23,434 bases of DNA from IMG/VR virus record IMGVR_UViG_3300032291_001199, positions 1 through 23,434 of that record. One strand, given 5' to 3'. Shown one piece after another: positions 14,177 to 23,425 of the stretch. A model generated the notes under the pieces. That model saw only the letters and a list, made by a program, of their open reading frames with translations. It made no database searches and had not been told where the DNA came from. Each line of letters opens with the position of its first letter. Positions within the stretch are counted from its first letter, which is position 1. This stretch comes from a virus. The translations under genes and the position numbers were made by a program.

Positions 14177-17100
14177 AATCCCCGTTGAACTCGCGCATAC
14201 TTTGCAGGATCTCGGGCATCAACCGCTTGTTATAAGCAACCCCACCGTACATCGAGGCAGTCGTCTGCATGTGCTTGCGCATTGAGCTGCGGATTGAATT
14301 TGCTGTAATGGCAATCGTTGGGTGTTTGGCGTTAAACTCACCAATCTTCTGCATTACCTCCGACATACCCTCGGCAACGCCCGTGCTAGCTGCTAGATAA
14401 TACTTCTTTAGCAACTTAGACGACTGCTGTACCACAGCACGTTCAAACCCTTTGAGCGCAGCGTTTTGCTCGTTCTGCATCATGTACTCAGCGGGGGCAA
14501 AACCCAACATCTGTGCACCAGCGTTCCATGCACTGACTTCACCCACAATCGGATCACCACGCAATGTGTTAGCGCCTTCGGTTGCAAACCGGATACCCTT
14601 GAGTACGTTACCGGCAGCTGCGGGAGCCATCTGTTCAAAGGCCCTGCCCGATTCACCTTCATTCAATAGCTTGATACCACGCTGTACACGATTAGCTACG
14701 CCAAGGACCGGACCGCCAAGCATTTCAATCCATGAGTCAATTACTGTACGGTCAGGATTGGTGTTGCCGTCACGGAAAATCAGGTCGCTTAAGCCCACAC
14801 GCGACGAGATTGCAAGGCCGGTAAGAGCGTTTAGCCCACCACTGTATGCTTCTTCACCCAAGAACTTACGGACTTCGGTGCGGAAATCATCTTCGTCATC
14901 GTCTTTCAAGGAATCGTATAGCAACGCAGCGACACCAAACATTGGCAACCCACGCACACCTGACAGCAAAGCAGACGAACCAAAGATACCTGCAATCTGA
15001 CGCATCGCCAAGGAACGCTCTTCCGCAGTACCACCTTTCATTGCTTCACGAGCGGTCTTAAACATCATGTAGTACATTGACGCGCCATAGCGCTTGTACA
15101 TAAACATAACGCTACCAAGTCCACCTTGAGCTAAGCGCGGTGCGGATGCTGCAGAAGTTCCGCCGTTAAGGGATTCGGTTGTCTCGATTGCTCGTGTTGC
15201 TGCAATCATTTCACGCTCGGCTTCAGGCAACTTACCTTCTTTGGGGTCACTCTTCATGCGTTGCAACTCAAGGTCGTACGCCGCAATCATAGCTACCTGA
15301 CGGTTCATACGTTCGCCATGGTGGAACGCTGCACCCGATACCGAGTTTACCTTTTCAGACAACGTATCTTTACCACGGATGTCGAGCATGTCTTGAGTGA
15401 TTGAGCGTGAGGTCTGCCCACGTTCTTTAGCAAGCTTAGCAAGGGTTTCGTAGTGCTTGAGTTCAGCTGACGCTTTACTGAAGTCGTAGTTGTCAATGGA
15501 CGGTGCAGACTTGATGCGGCTCTTGTTGCCGTTTAGGTCAGTTACCTCACGAGTAAATCCGCTACCCATAAACACACGAGTAGCATTCCCAATAGCTTTT
15601 GTAGTATCGGAATAGCCATACTTAGCACCAAGGTAGGGGGCAACAACCAACGGCAGCTGCATCATGTTGACCAGTGCGGCAGAGATGTTAAACCCAAGCG
15701 TCATGTTAAACCCAAGTGTGCGCGTAACTTGTGCCCACTTAGGAGTGTTGGGGTTCATGGCAAACTGAATACGCTGGTTAAATTCTTCTGCGTACTCACG
15801 CCCAAGGTCACTAGGATTTTCTTTAACGTATTCTTGAATATCGTTATTGAGCTTACCCAACTTCGCACCATACTTCATGTTCATGAGCTGGTTGATGATC
15901 ACAGGCGCTCTGGACTGCATCGCGGCAATTGCGTCTTGTTGAAAGCCTAGGCGACCCTTGATATCTGCACGTTGTCTAAACGATTGTGCAAACGAAGACT
16001 CCGGCATGACGTTCAAGAACAGCTGCATGATCTCGTCAACAGCAGTATCGGATACTTTGTTTAGCTCCAACGTCTGCAACACTTGGTTCATAAACGAACC
16101 AGATGGGGCGTTGCGGTACGTCCTGCGGGTTGGCTTTGCAAATTCTTCGATACCTTTAACGCCGCTCTTTTCCAGTTCACGCACGTAATCGCGGCGCTCA
16201 ATTGGGGTCTCGAACGCCTCAACGTATGTTTCGGTTGTGTTGGTCTTAGGGTTAAACGCACGGTAAGAAATCCAGAAGTCACCAGAACGTGTCAGCGGGA
16301 AGTAAGGTGCAATCACACCAGCGTTTTCCATGATCCTGCGCAAGGCTTCGTTAACTGCCTTAGCCTTTGACTTGTCACCACTAAACTCTTCGTTTACACG
16401 GCTCTTTAGAATCTCACCGATTTTGTCGTATAGCTTCTTGTATGCATCTCGCATCTCAGTGTATGTACGTTTAGCACTGGCATCTAGTGCGTCCCACTTA
16501 GCCTTTAGCGCATCGTACTGCTTGAGCTTTTCGGGATCCTTCTCGTACTTTGTACGGAGTTCGGTTGGGTCAACCTGCTCTGTCGTGCTGGTATAGATCA
16601 CGTCGTTAAACGCTTTCATCTTTGCTTCGGTCTGAGTCTTAGCCCAATCGGTTACACGACGCAACGTAGCATCAGAGCCGTCGATAAGTGTATCTGTCTC
16701 ACCCTTGCGCAGGTCAATGAGTTCACCAAGGCGCTTAGCTAGAGGGATGATGTTCTTTGCCGAATCAATCAAAGCGTCAAGAGGTAACGCACCACGCAAT
16801 GCGTTCTTTACCCAACCGGGCAAATCGCTTCCAAGGACCTTGTGCGTCTGGCTAACAAACTTCTGACCACGCTCAGGTAAGGATTCGTTAATTTTGCTTG
16901 CCGCATCAATTACGCGGTCACCCATCCTAGTGGCTGATGCCATGTACAGTGCTTCACCGATACGGGAGTCAGGGGCAGGCGACAGAATTGATTCAATCAA
17001 AGCGTCCACTTCGGATAACGTACTGCCTACGGGTTTTGCTTCCACACCAAACTTACGACGCAAGAAGTTCATAATGACATTTGTAAACTTCTGTAACGCT

Positions 17101-20100
17101 GTAATGTTTGAGCCGTCCATGTTGATGGAAGCAAGCTGGTTGCGAAACTCTTGGTTACCCCAAGTCTCAGCTACGAATTCCTGCAGGTTCTGTGCACCAT
17201 ACGCTGTATCAAGTTTACCCTTGACCAAATCGAATATACGTTTCAGTTGTTTAGTAACCGGATGGTTTGCATTAGCTAAGATATGCGATACCGCCCCGTG
17301 CGTAGCCTCGTGCATCAAGGCGTGTGGAGTCATACCAGTTTCGGCATCAAGTAGTATGGTGTTGGTTTCGGGGTCAAACATACCCGGAACGCGCTTGCCA
17401 CTATCATCCTTTAAATTCTGTACGACCTTAACTTTTGTGCCGGTCAAGGCTTTAGCGAGCAGCTGCGTAATGCGCCGTATGCCGCCGCTCTGTTGTTGTG
17501 CAAGGGCACCAAGCGCTTCGGTCAAATTCCTCGCTTGTAAATGGCTTGCTACTGTGTCGGACACAGGTTCGGTTGCACTTACTTCAAGTTTAAGTTTTTT
17601 GCCTTTTGCCGTGGCTGGGTTGTTCGCCCAATTTAAACCTTCTCTTGCCGCCCTAGAAACTTCGCTTTCGGCTTTAACAGCTTCTGCCTTAGTTTCAGTT
17701 TTTGGTGCGGCATCGATTGCAGCTTGTGCCTGTGCTACAAGAGACGCAAACGGATCCACTGGTGCTTTCGGTGCAGCGGGTTTATCTTCAGCCTTTGGTG
17801 CAGCAGGTTTCTTTGCCTCTGGTTTCTTTACTGGAGCTGGTGCAGCTGCCTTTCCAGCAGGACTAGGTTTAGCTCCTCGACCAGTATCAGCCAGTCGTCC
17901 TCCAGCAGGTTTTGAAACTCCTGCGGTACTAGGCGTAGCACTGGTTCCTGTTGGGACGCTTGGTTTACCCACTCCCACAGACGGCTGACTTGTTCCGGGC
18001 TGAGCGGTCGGCTCAGCGGCAGTTCGCTGATTAACATTTTGCGCTCCTTGCGGTAACACCGACTTGAACTTAGCAACGCCTCCTCGTGGACCGAACAGCT
18101 CACCTTGTTCTTTTACGAACGGTGATTGCGACAATATATCGTTAATGCGTTTTACGACAGTACGCGAGCGAGGATCAGTACGCGCAGCAAAAGCATCACG
18201 AGCAGCAACAAGTTGGTCTTTTACATACGCACGTTGTGTAGGGTCAAAGATGTCCTTACCAATAATATTGTTACGTACGGCAGAGGCAGCGGGAAGATAC
18301 AAATAATCGACTTGTTCTTGCTGGATAAGTCCTTGCTCTGGGCGCTCCGCGACTTGTTCCTCAACCGCAGGGGCAGCTGCCTTCATCCCTTTAGGTGCGG
18401 CAAAACCGGGCAACCCAATCTGTTGTGGTTCTTGCCGACGTGCCTCTCGGTACACATCCATCTCGTTAGGCACAGTATCCTGCGCCGTAGCCTCTGGAGT
18501 AGCACGGACATCGTAAGCGCGTTGAATTAACTCACGCTCTCTTGGGGTGAACTGGGTATCTGTAAACCCAGCTGACTGCAAAGCGTTACCAAAAGCTTTG
18601 GGGATATTTTTTACTGCGGTATTTTCAATCAGGGGTAACAACAACCCTAGACGGTCGTTCTCTGTTGTGCGTTCTTGCGTACTTTTAATACGGGCGTCGG
18701 TTTCGGCAAGATCAGATTCAAACTTTAAACGTTCCTGTTGCGCGGCGCGAGCGCCAGCTTCACCTTGTGCTACACGCTCTGCTTGTTTAGCTTGTGCATT
18801 AGCAACTGCTTGCGCGTTTTGATCCGCGACGTACATCTCTACAATCTGTTGGTTTTCAGTGCGTCCACCTACAAGCGGTAACGTACCTTGTCCTGCAGGA
18901 GCAGCCGTACTTGGTTCTGCGGCAGGAGTAACACCCGGTAACTGCATATCTTCTGGCGCAATTGGTGCGGGTTGTTCTGGTGCAGCACCGAATAGATCCT
19001 GACCGCCTAGGTCTAGTTCACCCTGTCGTGCTGTGGTTGGGGCAGCGGGGGCTTCAGGAGTTGTTACTTCCGGCGCAGGGGGGCCTTGCATACCGGCAGC
19101 AGTTTCTTGTGCTTGCTGTAATTCTTCGGGGAACATTTCCCCTTGTGCTGTGTATTGTGGGGTAATACCAGCAGCTTCTTGCTCCGCTGCTTGCTTAGCA
19201 GCACGGGCGTCTAGTTCGCGTTGTGCACGACCTTTAGCCCCGATACCACTTACACCACCGAATGTACCGCCAAGTACTGCGCCCCCAATGAGACTTTCCA
19301 GATACTCTTCGCGTGCCGATTCGTCCGTGGTACTAATGTCTGCTTGCAAACGCTCAAGGAACTGCTGCCCAACTTCAGTAAGACCTTCAACACCAGCAAC
19401 CTTACCACCCTTAAGCCCCACGTTAGTGAGCAGGTTGCGTTGCGCGATAGTTTTAAGCTGATCTTCGGTAAGCTCTTTACCAGCGGATCTAAAAATCTTG
19501 TTGATGCCGGGCAGCATCCGTAATGACACTACGTCCAATAACGCTTGTGGAACCGCAGCGGCACCTGCTGCTAATACGTCTGTATCGGCAAGGCTTACAC
19601 CTTTTTCCTGAACCTGTCGGGATAAGTTAGAACCTGTGAATTGCGCAAGCGAGGCAAGACCCGCAGCAGTACCAGCAGCAACCCCTGCACCCACACCAAG
19701 CGCACCAGCAACGGGAGCCGCACCAGCAACTGCACCCGCAGCAATAGGAGCTGCCATGTACGCAAGCGATCCACCTAGGGTCTCTTTAAACTTTTGCCAT
19801 GGGGATTCTAACCAACCGTCTTGTGTACCTTGGAAAGTTTCGGCAGCAGTTTTCTCTCTTTCAGCGGCAATCTCTTCTGCTCTGCTGACGTCCATAATCC
19901 CCGTGCGTCCAGCAACACGGGCAAGGTCTGCAATGAGTTGTTCTTTACCGGCTTTTGCTGCAGCTTTGAACCCGCCTTCTGGCGTAGGCTTCGCCGCTTG
20001 TAACGCCGCTTCTTCAGCTTGTCTTCTAAGATCAGCTATCTCTGCTTCACGTTGAGTCTTCTTAGCCGTCTGATCTTCTTGTTGCATGTACCGCTGAGCC

Positions 20101-20189
20101 GTTGCAAACAGATCTTTTTCAGATGCGCCTTCTGGACCTTCGATTTCGTACGTACGCTTATCAGGGCCTTCGATTGTGTAAATCGGCAT
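14175..20189 (-). CDS. Giant virion-type protein with metallopeptidase motif and LPD38/PLxRFG-like end
   Basis: A 2004-residue protein with AAAGGTG before the ATG. It opens with a short MPIYTIEGPDKRTYEIEGPEG domain seen at the head of many large phage proteins. A Gly/Ala-rich hydrophobic stretch (about 139-182) and a second (about 295-320) could insert in membranes. Long Gln/Ala and Pro/Lys/Ala linkers cover roughly 320-850. HEATH at 960-964 is a zinc peptidase motif, with EFVAE (E1008 a possible third ligand). Helical segments follow, then, about 1680-1930, the QGGLGSVMFMYKRYG and LRGLPMFGVAALLYDS region resembling the C-terminal domain of large polyvalent (PLxRFG/LPD38) proteins. Likely an internal virion protein ejected into the host, helping DNA passage and cutting wall or protein targets. 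The motif is visible; the role is inferred. Confidence 0.8.
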   Translation of the reverse strand: MPIYTIEGPDKRTYEIEGPEGASEKDLFATAQRYMQQEDQTAKKTQREAEIADLRRQAEEAALQAAKPTPEGGFKAAAKAGKEQLIADLARVAGRTGIMDVSRAEEIAAEREKTAAETFQGTQDGWLESPWQKFKETLGGSLAYMAAPIAAGAVAGAAPVAGALGVGAGVAAGTAAGLASLAQFTGSNLSRQVQEKGVSLADTDVLAAGAAAVPQALLDVVSLRMLPGINKIFRSAGKELTEDQLKTIAQRNLLTNVGLKGGKVAGVEGLTEVGQQFLERLQADISTTDESAREEYLESLIGGAVLGGTFGGVSGIGAKGRAQRELDARAAKQAAEQEAAGITPQYTAQGEMFPEELQQAQETAAGMQGPPAPEVTTPEAPAAPTTARQGELDLGGQDLFGAAPEQPAPIAPEDMQLPGVTPAAEPSTAAPAGQGTLPLVGGRTENQQIVEMYVADQNAQAVANAQAKQAERVAQGEAGARAAQQERLKFESDLAETDARIKSTQERTTENDRLGLLLPLIENTAVKNIPKAFGNALQSAGFTDTQFTPRERELIQRAYDVRATPEATAQDTVPNEMDVYREARRQEPQQIGLPGFAAPKGMKAAAPAVEEQVAERPEQGLIQQEQVDYLYLPAASAVRNNIIGKDIFDPTQRAYVKDQLVAARDAFAARTDPRSRTVVKRINDILSQSPFVKEQGELFGPRGGVAKFKSVLPQGAQNVNQRTAAEPTAQPGTSQPSVGVGKPSVPTGTSATPSTAGVSKPAGGRLADTGRGAKPSPAGKAAAPAPVKKPEAKKPAAPKAEDKPAAPKAPVDPFASLVAQAQAAIDAAPKTETKAEAVKAESEVSRAAREGLNWANNPATAKGKKLKLEVSATEPVSDTVASHLQARNLTEALGALAQQQSGGIRRITQLLAKALTGTKVKVVQNLKDDSGKRVPGMFDPETNTILLDAETGMTPHALMHEATHGAVSHILANANHPVTKQLKRIFDLVKGKLDTAYGAQNLQEFVAETWGNQEFRNQLASINMDGSNITALQKFTNVIMNFLRRKFGVEAKPVGSTLSEVDALIESILSPAPDSRIGEALYMASATRMGDRVIDAASKINESLPERGQKFVSQTHKVLGSDLPGWVKNALRGALPLDALIDSAKNIIPLAKRLGELIDLRKGETDTLIDGSDATLRRVTDWAKTQTEAKMKAFNDVIYTSTTEQVDPTELRTKYEKDPEKLKQYDALKAKWDALDASAKRTYTEMRDAYKKLYDKIGEILKSRVNEEFSGDKSKAKAVNEALRRIMENAGVIAPYFPLTRSGDFWISYRAFNPKTNTTETYVEAFETPIERRDYVRELEKSGVKGIEEFAKPTRRTYRNAPSGSFMNQVLQTLELNKVSDTAVDEIMQLFLNVMPESSFAQSFRQRADIKGRLGFQQDAIAAMQSRAPVIINQLMNMKYGAKLGKLNNDIQEYVKENPSDLGREYAEEFNQRIQFAMNPNTPKWAQVTRTLGFNMTLGFNISAALVNMMQLPLVVAPYLGAKYGYSDTTKAIGNATRVFMGSGFTREVTDLNGNKSRIKSAPSIDNYDFSKASAELKHYETLAKLAKERGQTSRSITQDMLDIRGKDTLSEKVNSVSGAAFHHGERMNRQVAMIAAYDLELQRMKSDPKEGKLPEAEREMIAATRAIETTESLNGGTSAASAPRLAQGGLGSVMFMYKRYGASMYYMMFKTAREAMKGGTAEERSLAMRQIAGIFGSSALLSGVRGLPMFGVAALLYDSLKDDDEDDFRTEVRKFLGEEAYSGGLNALTGLAISSRVGLSDLIFRDGNTNPDRTVIDSWIEMLGGPVLGVANRVQRGIKLLNEGESGRAFEQMAPAAAGNVLKGIRFATEGANTLRGDPIVGEVSAWNAGAQMLGFAPAEYMMQNEQNAALKGFERAVVQQSSKLLKKYYLAASTGVAEGMSEVMQKIGEFNAKHPTIAITANSIRSSMRKHMQTTASMYGGVAYNKRLMPEILQSMREFNGD
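17298..17312 (-). other. HEATH zinc-metallopeptidase motif codons
   Basis: These codons give H960-E961-A962-T963-H964 of the 2004-aa protein. The preceding residues TPHALM and the following EFVAE about 40 residues on match the usual setting of gluzincin-like peptidase motifs in large phage and plasmid proteins. H960, H964 and a downstream Glu (1004 or 1008) would hold the zinc. Confidence 0.7.
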
Positions 20190-20198
20190 ACTTCACCT

Positions 20199-23100
20199 TT
20201 AATTTGGACGTACGTTGGTTACTCTAAAACCCCCAGCACTGTTTCCTAACACTCGATCCATCAAGGCGCTTTGCCCTGCCAACGCCCGGGCTTTTTGTTC
20301 TTCGTAAGGATCCAATGCGGCTTTAAGATCAGCAGCTTGCTTGAGTTCCAACGCTCTTAATTGAGCTGCTTTTGCTTCAGGTTTACCAGCGGAAAATTGT
20401 ATTGCTTCGCGTTGTTTTGCAAACGCCCTTTCAAGATCTGCCGCAGTCTTACGCATACCTTCCTGAACCGTAGAAATCTTTGACTCATACCCAGCCATAA
20501 GAGTTTGAGCTTGGATATTATTAGTGTTTGCCATTCTCGCAGCAAAATCGTCTTTATGTACTTGAACGTTTTGCTGATGAATAAGCATTTGTTGATCACG
20601 TGCCAACTGTCGATCCGCCAACGTATTTTGTTGCATTTCTTTACGGGCGTTAATTTCTTCCGCAAGACGACGATCACTTGCACCAGCGGAGATACCAGCA
20701 GCTTGAATCTTACCAACATAGTCAGTGTAAGACTTATAGAACGTGCCGTACATCTCGTTAGCAAGCTTCTTGTTGCCTTGCTTGAGCGCCGTGCGATATT
20801 GATCAAATGCATCCTGTGCGTCTTCTGCCTTGTCAATAGCTTTACGGGCTTCGGCTTTAGATTCAAAATACTTAGTACCACCTTTTTCAGCAGCGCGACG
20901 GATACCATCGGATAGGTTCAAACCACCCATCATTGCAAGACCCGCAGCAATAAACGCTTCGTTCATTACGCCTTTCTCTTGTGTCTCAGCACGGGACAAA
21001 CGCTTCAAGGTGCGGGCTTCCATGTTAGCAAGAACGGCTTTGTCTTCAGGATCAAGCTTAGCCAAGTCTTGAACGTTTGCACGGTATGTAGCAAAGCTCA
21101 TTGGATCGCCGGGTACGCCAACTGGAATACCAACACTGCCAGCTCCACCACCAGCAGGAGCGCCACCAGTACCGCCAACAGTAGGAATACCACCAGCGCT
21201 AGGTGCAGCAGAAGTTATTGGAGTGCCTGTAGTCGTAGTTGTACCCGCCGGTGCAGCGGCTGGAATACCTGATGTTGTGGTTGTTGGAGTACCTGTAGCC
21301 GCTGTTGCTGCGGGCGCAGACGTAATGCCACCATAAGGTTGTACTTGGCTATCAGCGTCTTGCATCTGCAGTGCTTCCGCCGCATCCATTACTGCATAGT
21401 CAGAATCTACTACACTTTGAGGTTGTACTTGGCTATCTGCATCCTCGTTTAACAATTCCCGGTTAACGGCGGCAACAGCTTCCGATGCACCAGCACGATT
21501 TGGTTGTGCTTGCGAATCAACGTTCTGGGCTTGTTGAGTTAGTTGCGTACGGCGTTGGCTTGGTGTAACTCCAGCAGCCTGAAAAGTTCGTAGCTCTTCC
21601 GGTGTAGCCGAACGCAACTCACCCATCATTTCTCTTGCTGTGCTACGTTTTTCGGGTGGGGATGTAAAGTATCCAATTGGACCCGCGACTTGCTTAAAAG
21701 GTAGCATTAATTTATTACGTAAATCTTCAATACGTACATTTTCTTTCCGTGCCGCTAGGTCTTGACTAAATTCGGAAGCATCAGGGTCATTTGCTGTACT
21801 ACCCGTCTGTCCGTTTAAAGCAACAATACCGCCGCCCGCTGCCATCATAGGCTGCTGACCAATACCACTTGGAGCTTCCTGTGCCTGTGCCTCTTGTGCT
21901 TGCGTAGCTTGTTGCGACTGGCGCATTTCGGCACGGCGTTGCATCTCGGCTTGAACTTCTTCTCTTGCAGCGGGGTTTCTGACCGTACGTGCGTACGCCA
22001 TCAACTGATCATCACTTAGACGTGATAATTTGCTGGGAAGAGATGCGGGGCTAACCGAAGACAATGCACGGGGGTCAACCTGCACACCGCCGCCTGCAGC
22101 ATAGGACTTCATGATGCCACCTTCTTTAGCACCGCGACCAGCTGAAGCGCCATATGCTGCAAGACCGGCACCGAGCAACTGAGGCATCATCGCGCCAGTG
22201 TTCTGGTAAATCGTCTGCGAGGCTTGTGACAGCGGTAAGCCCCGGAACATGTCCGATTGGAACGCCAATTGCTTGTATGGATAGTTGAGTTGCTCTTGGT
22301 ACTCTTGGTATGGAATATCCAAACCACGCTGAGCTTGAGCTTGTTGAGCAGCACCTGCTCGCATCTGTGCATCAGCGATAGACATCTGCTGTGCAAACTG
22401 TGCGTTACCAATATTGGTTAGTGTATTGGCACCTTGCAGACCAAGATTGTAAGCATTCTGTGCGCCTTGCACACCCTGCAGCCCCATACCAGCGCCTTGA
22501 ATACCGGTCTGTGCGCCTTGGATTCCAGCTTGTAATCCTTGTAAGCCGACTCCAGTACCGTACTGCATCGACTGAATGGCCTTGTCGTATGCCGATTGTG
22601 ACCCTTGGGCTTGGATGTTAGCCAACGCAACGTTACGGTTACGCTCGTTTTCAGAACGCATCAATGCGTCACGCGACCCACCGAAAGCGCCAGCAGCAGC
22701 ACCACGACCCATAGTTTGCGCACCAGTAATGTCGTATGCACGGTTAGCTTCGTGCTTTTGCAAGTCTACTACGTTCTGCATATAGGGCGACATGTAGGCG
22801 CTTACAGCCCCGGGTGACGTAGCCATGTTAGCGTAGCGGTCACCCACACCTGTTGCATACGCGCCATATCCTGCACCAATACCGCCATAGCCCGCACCCG
22901 ATGCGCCATAACCTAGCGCTGGGGTAGCAGTAGCCATACCACCTTGAGTAGCCGTGTTTGCGTAACCCGTAGCTTGTGCAAGTTGGGGTGCGACTTGCAT
23001 GTCCCCTAAGCTTGTAAACGCTTGGCTTTGCAAGGGGGTGAATTGCGCAACCCGTTGCCCGGAGTATGGCTGGTATGGGTTCTGGTTGATATCCGTTAGC

Positions 23101-23207
23101 GCAGCAGCTTGCCCAAGCGTCCTTTCGACGTACGGACGTGCGTATTCGGGGATGTTTGTCGTTGTGACGTTTTGACTTGTAGGTGCTGAAGATCCGCCGC
23201 CGCTCAT
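20199..23207 (-). CDS. Large repeat-rich virion (ejection-type) protein
   Basis: One thousand and two residues; the ATG overlaps the preceding stop as ATGA, with AGAGG upstream. The N-terminus has the PEYARPYVERTLGQAAAL and PYSGQRVAQFTPLQ pattern I associate with internal or tail-associated proteins of podovirus-like phages. Then come a Gly/Tyr-rich run (99-117), the segment GRGAAAGAFGGSRDALM, four Gly-Gln heptads (221-248), and a Gly-rich hydrophobic patch near 340-375. Next are a Gln/Ala region, three DSQ-x-QP peptides (about 563-625), a Thr/Pro/Gly linker (about 625-700) and a charged coiled coil to near the end. It lies between the small GNAT-tail-like gene and the giant peptidase gene, like gp13-14-15-16 in T7. 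A channel or ejection role is inferred from layout only. Confidence 0.75.
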   Translation of the reverse strand: MSGGGSSAPTSQNVTTTNIPEYARPYVERTLGQAAALTDINQNPYQPYSGQRVAQFTPLQSQAFTSLGDMQVAPQLAQATGYANTATQGGMATATPALGYGASGAGYGGIGAGYGAYATGVGDRYANMATSPGAVSAYMSPYMQNVVDLQKHEANRAYDITGAQTMGRGAAAGAFGGSRDALMRSENERNRNVALANIQAQGSQSAYDKAIQSMQYGTGVGLQGLQAGIQGAQTGIQGAGMGLQGVQGAQNAYNLGLQGANTLTNIGNAQFAQQMSIADAQMRAGAAQQAQAQRGLDIPYQEYQEQLNYPYKQLAFQSDMFRGLPLSQASQTIYQNTGAMMPQLLGAGLAAYGASAGRGAKEGGIMKSYAAGGGVQVDPRALSSVSPASLPSKLSRLSDDQLMAYARTVRNPAAREEVQAEMQRRAEMRQSQQATQAQEAQAQEAPSGIGQQPMMAAGGGIVALNGQTGSTANDPDASEFSQDLAARKENVRIEDLRNKLMLPFKQVAGPIGYFTSPPEKRSTAREMMGELRSATPEELRTFQAAGVTPSQRRTQLTQQAQNVDSQAQPNRAGASEAVAAVNRELLNEDADSQVQPQSVVDSDYAVMDAAEALQMQDADSQVQPYGGITSAPAATAATGTPTTTTSGIPAAAPAGTTTTTGTPITSAAPSAGGIPTVGGTGGAPAGGGAGSVGIPVGVPGDPMSFATYRANVQDLAKLDPEDKAVLANMEARTLKRLSRAETQEKGVMNEAFIAAGLAMMGGLNLSDGIRRAAEKGGTKYFESKAEARKAIDKAEDAQDAFDQYRTALKQGNKKLANEMYGTFYKSYTDYVGKIQAAGISAGASDRRLAEEINARKEMQQNTLADRQLARDQQMLIHQQNVQVHKDDFAARMANTNNIQAQTLMAGYESKISTVQEGMRKTAADLERAFAKQREAIQFSAGKPEAKAAQLRALELKQAADLKAALDPYEEQKARALAGQSALMDRVLGNSAGGFRVTNVRPN
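21338..21518 (-). repeat. Three dispersed DSQ-x-QP peptide repeats
   Basis: The plus-strand string GGTTGTACTTGGCTATC occurs at 21338-21354 and identically at 21421-21437; a diverged copy (13 of 17 bases) lies at 21502-21518. On the coding strand each gives Asp-Ser-Gln-(Val/Ala)-Gln-Pro, usually after an Asp/Ala pair. Starts are 83 and 81 bases apart, so the repeat keeps frame with the 1002-aa protein. It falls in a region likely to be disordered. Confidence 0.75.
22464..22547 (-). repeat. Four in-frame 21-bp units encoding Gly-Gln heptads
   Basis: Residues 221-248 of the 1002-aa protein read GLQGLQA, GIQGAQT, GIQGAGM, GLQGVQG: a seven-residue unit G-(L/I)-Q-G-x-x-x repeated four times. The DNA units are diverged in third positions, so the pattern is kept at protein level. 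Spacing of Gly every three to four residues with an aliphatic face suits a glycine-zipper helix that packs tightly or enters a membrane. Confidence 0.75.
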
Positions 23208-23425
23208 AATGATACCTCTAAGATAATGTACTTTTCGTTAAACCCAAACCGCCCTAACATCCTAGACATCGAATCTCTTGCAGCGCATTCTATCTTAGTA
23301 GCACCGTTGATTCGGCAAATATTTTCTAGTTGCTTGAACGTTTCTTCATTGATGACAAACTTACCGCCAGTACCTGTAACAAACGCTACTCTATGGTTTG
23401 GGCGGTTTATAAAATCTACGGTCAT
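23204..23425 (-). CDS. Small virion-block protein with GNAT-like tail
   Basis: Seventy-three residues. The middle helix FKQLENICRINGATKIECAARDSM and the ending MLGRFGFNEKYIILEVSL resemble the last half of a GNAT acetyltransferase fold (the helix-strand after the acetyl-CoA loop), as seen in very short GNAT-like proteins near phage tail and internal-virion genes. The acetyl-CoA binding Q/R-x-x-G-x-G/A loop is not evident, so enzyme activity is doubtful. Its stop overlaps the start of the 1002-aa gene and its start overlaps the stop of the gene before it, both as ATGA, placing it in the same operon. Confidence 0.65.
   Translation of the reverse strand: MTVDFINRPNHRVAFVTGTGGKFVINEETFKQLENICRINGATKIECAARDSMSRMLGRFGFNEKYIILEVSL

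Noticed and set aside
16894-17988. A 364-codon open frame on the plus strand opposite the giant minus-strand gene
   Set aside because: It lies entirely antisense to the Ala/Pro/Lys linker and peptidase region; its Ser/Ala/Cys-rich product is what such codons give in reverse, and no ribosome site or coupling supports it. Several shorter plus-strand frames between 14452 and 22817 are rejected for the same reason.
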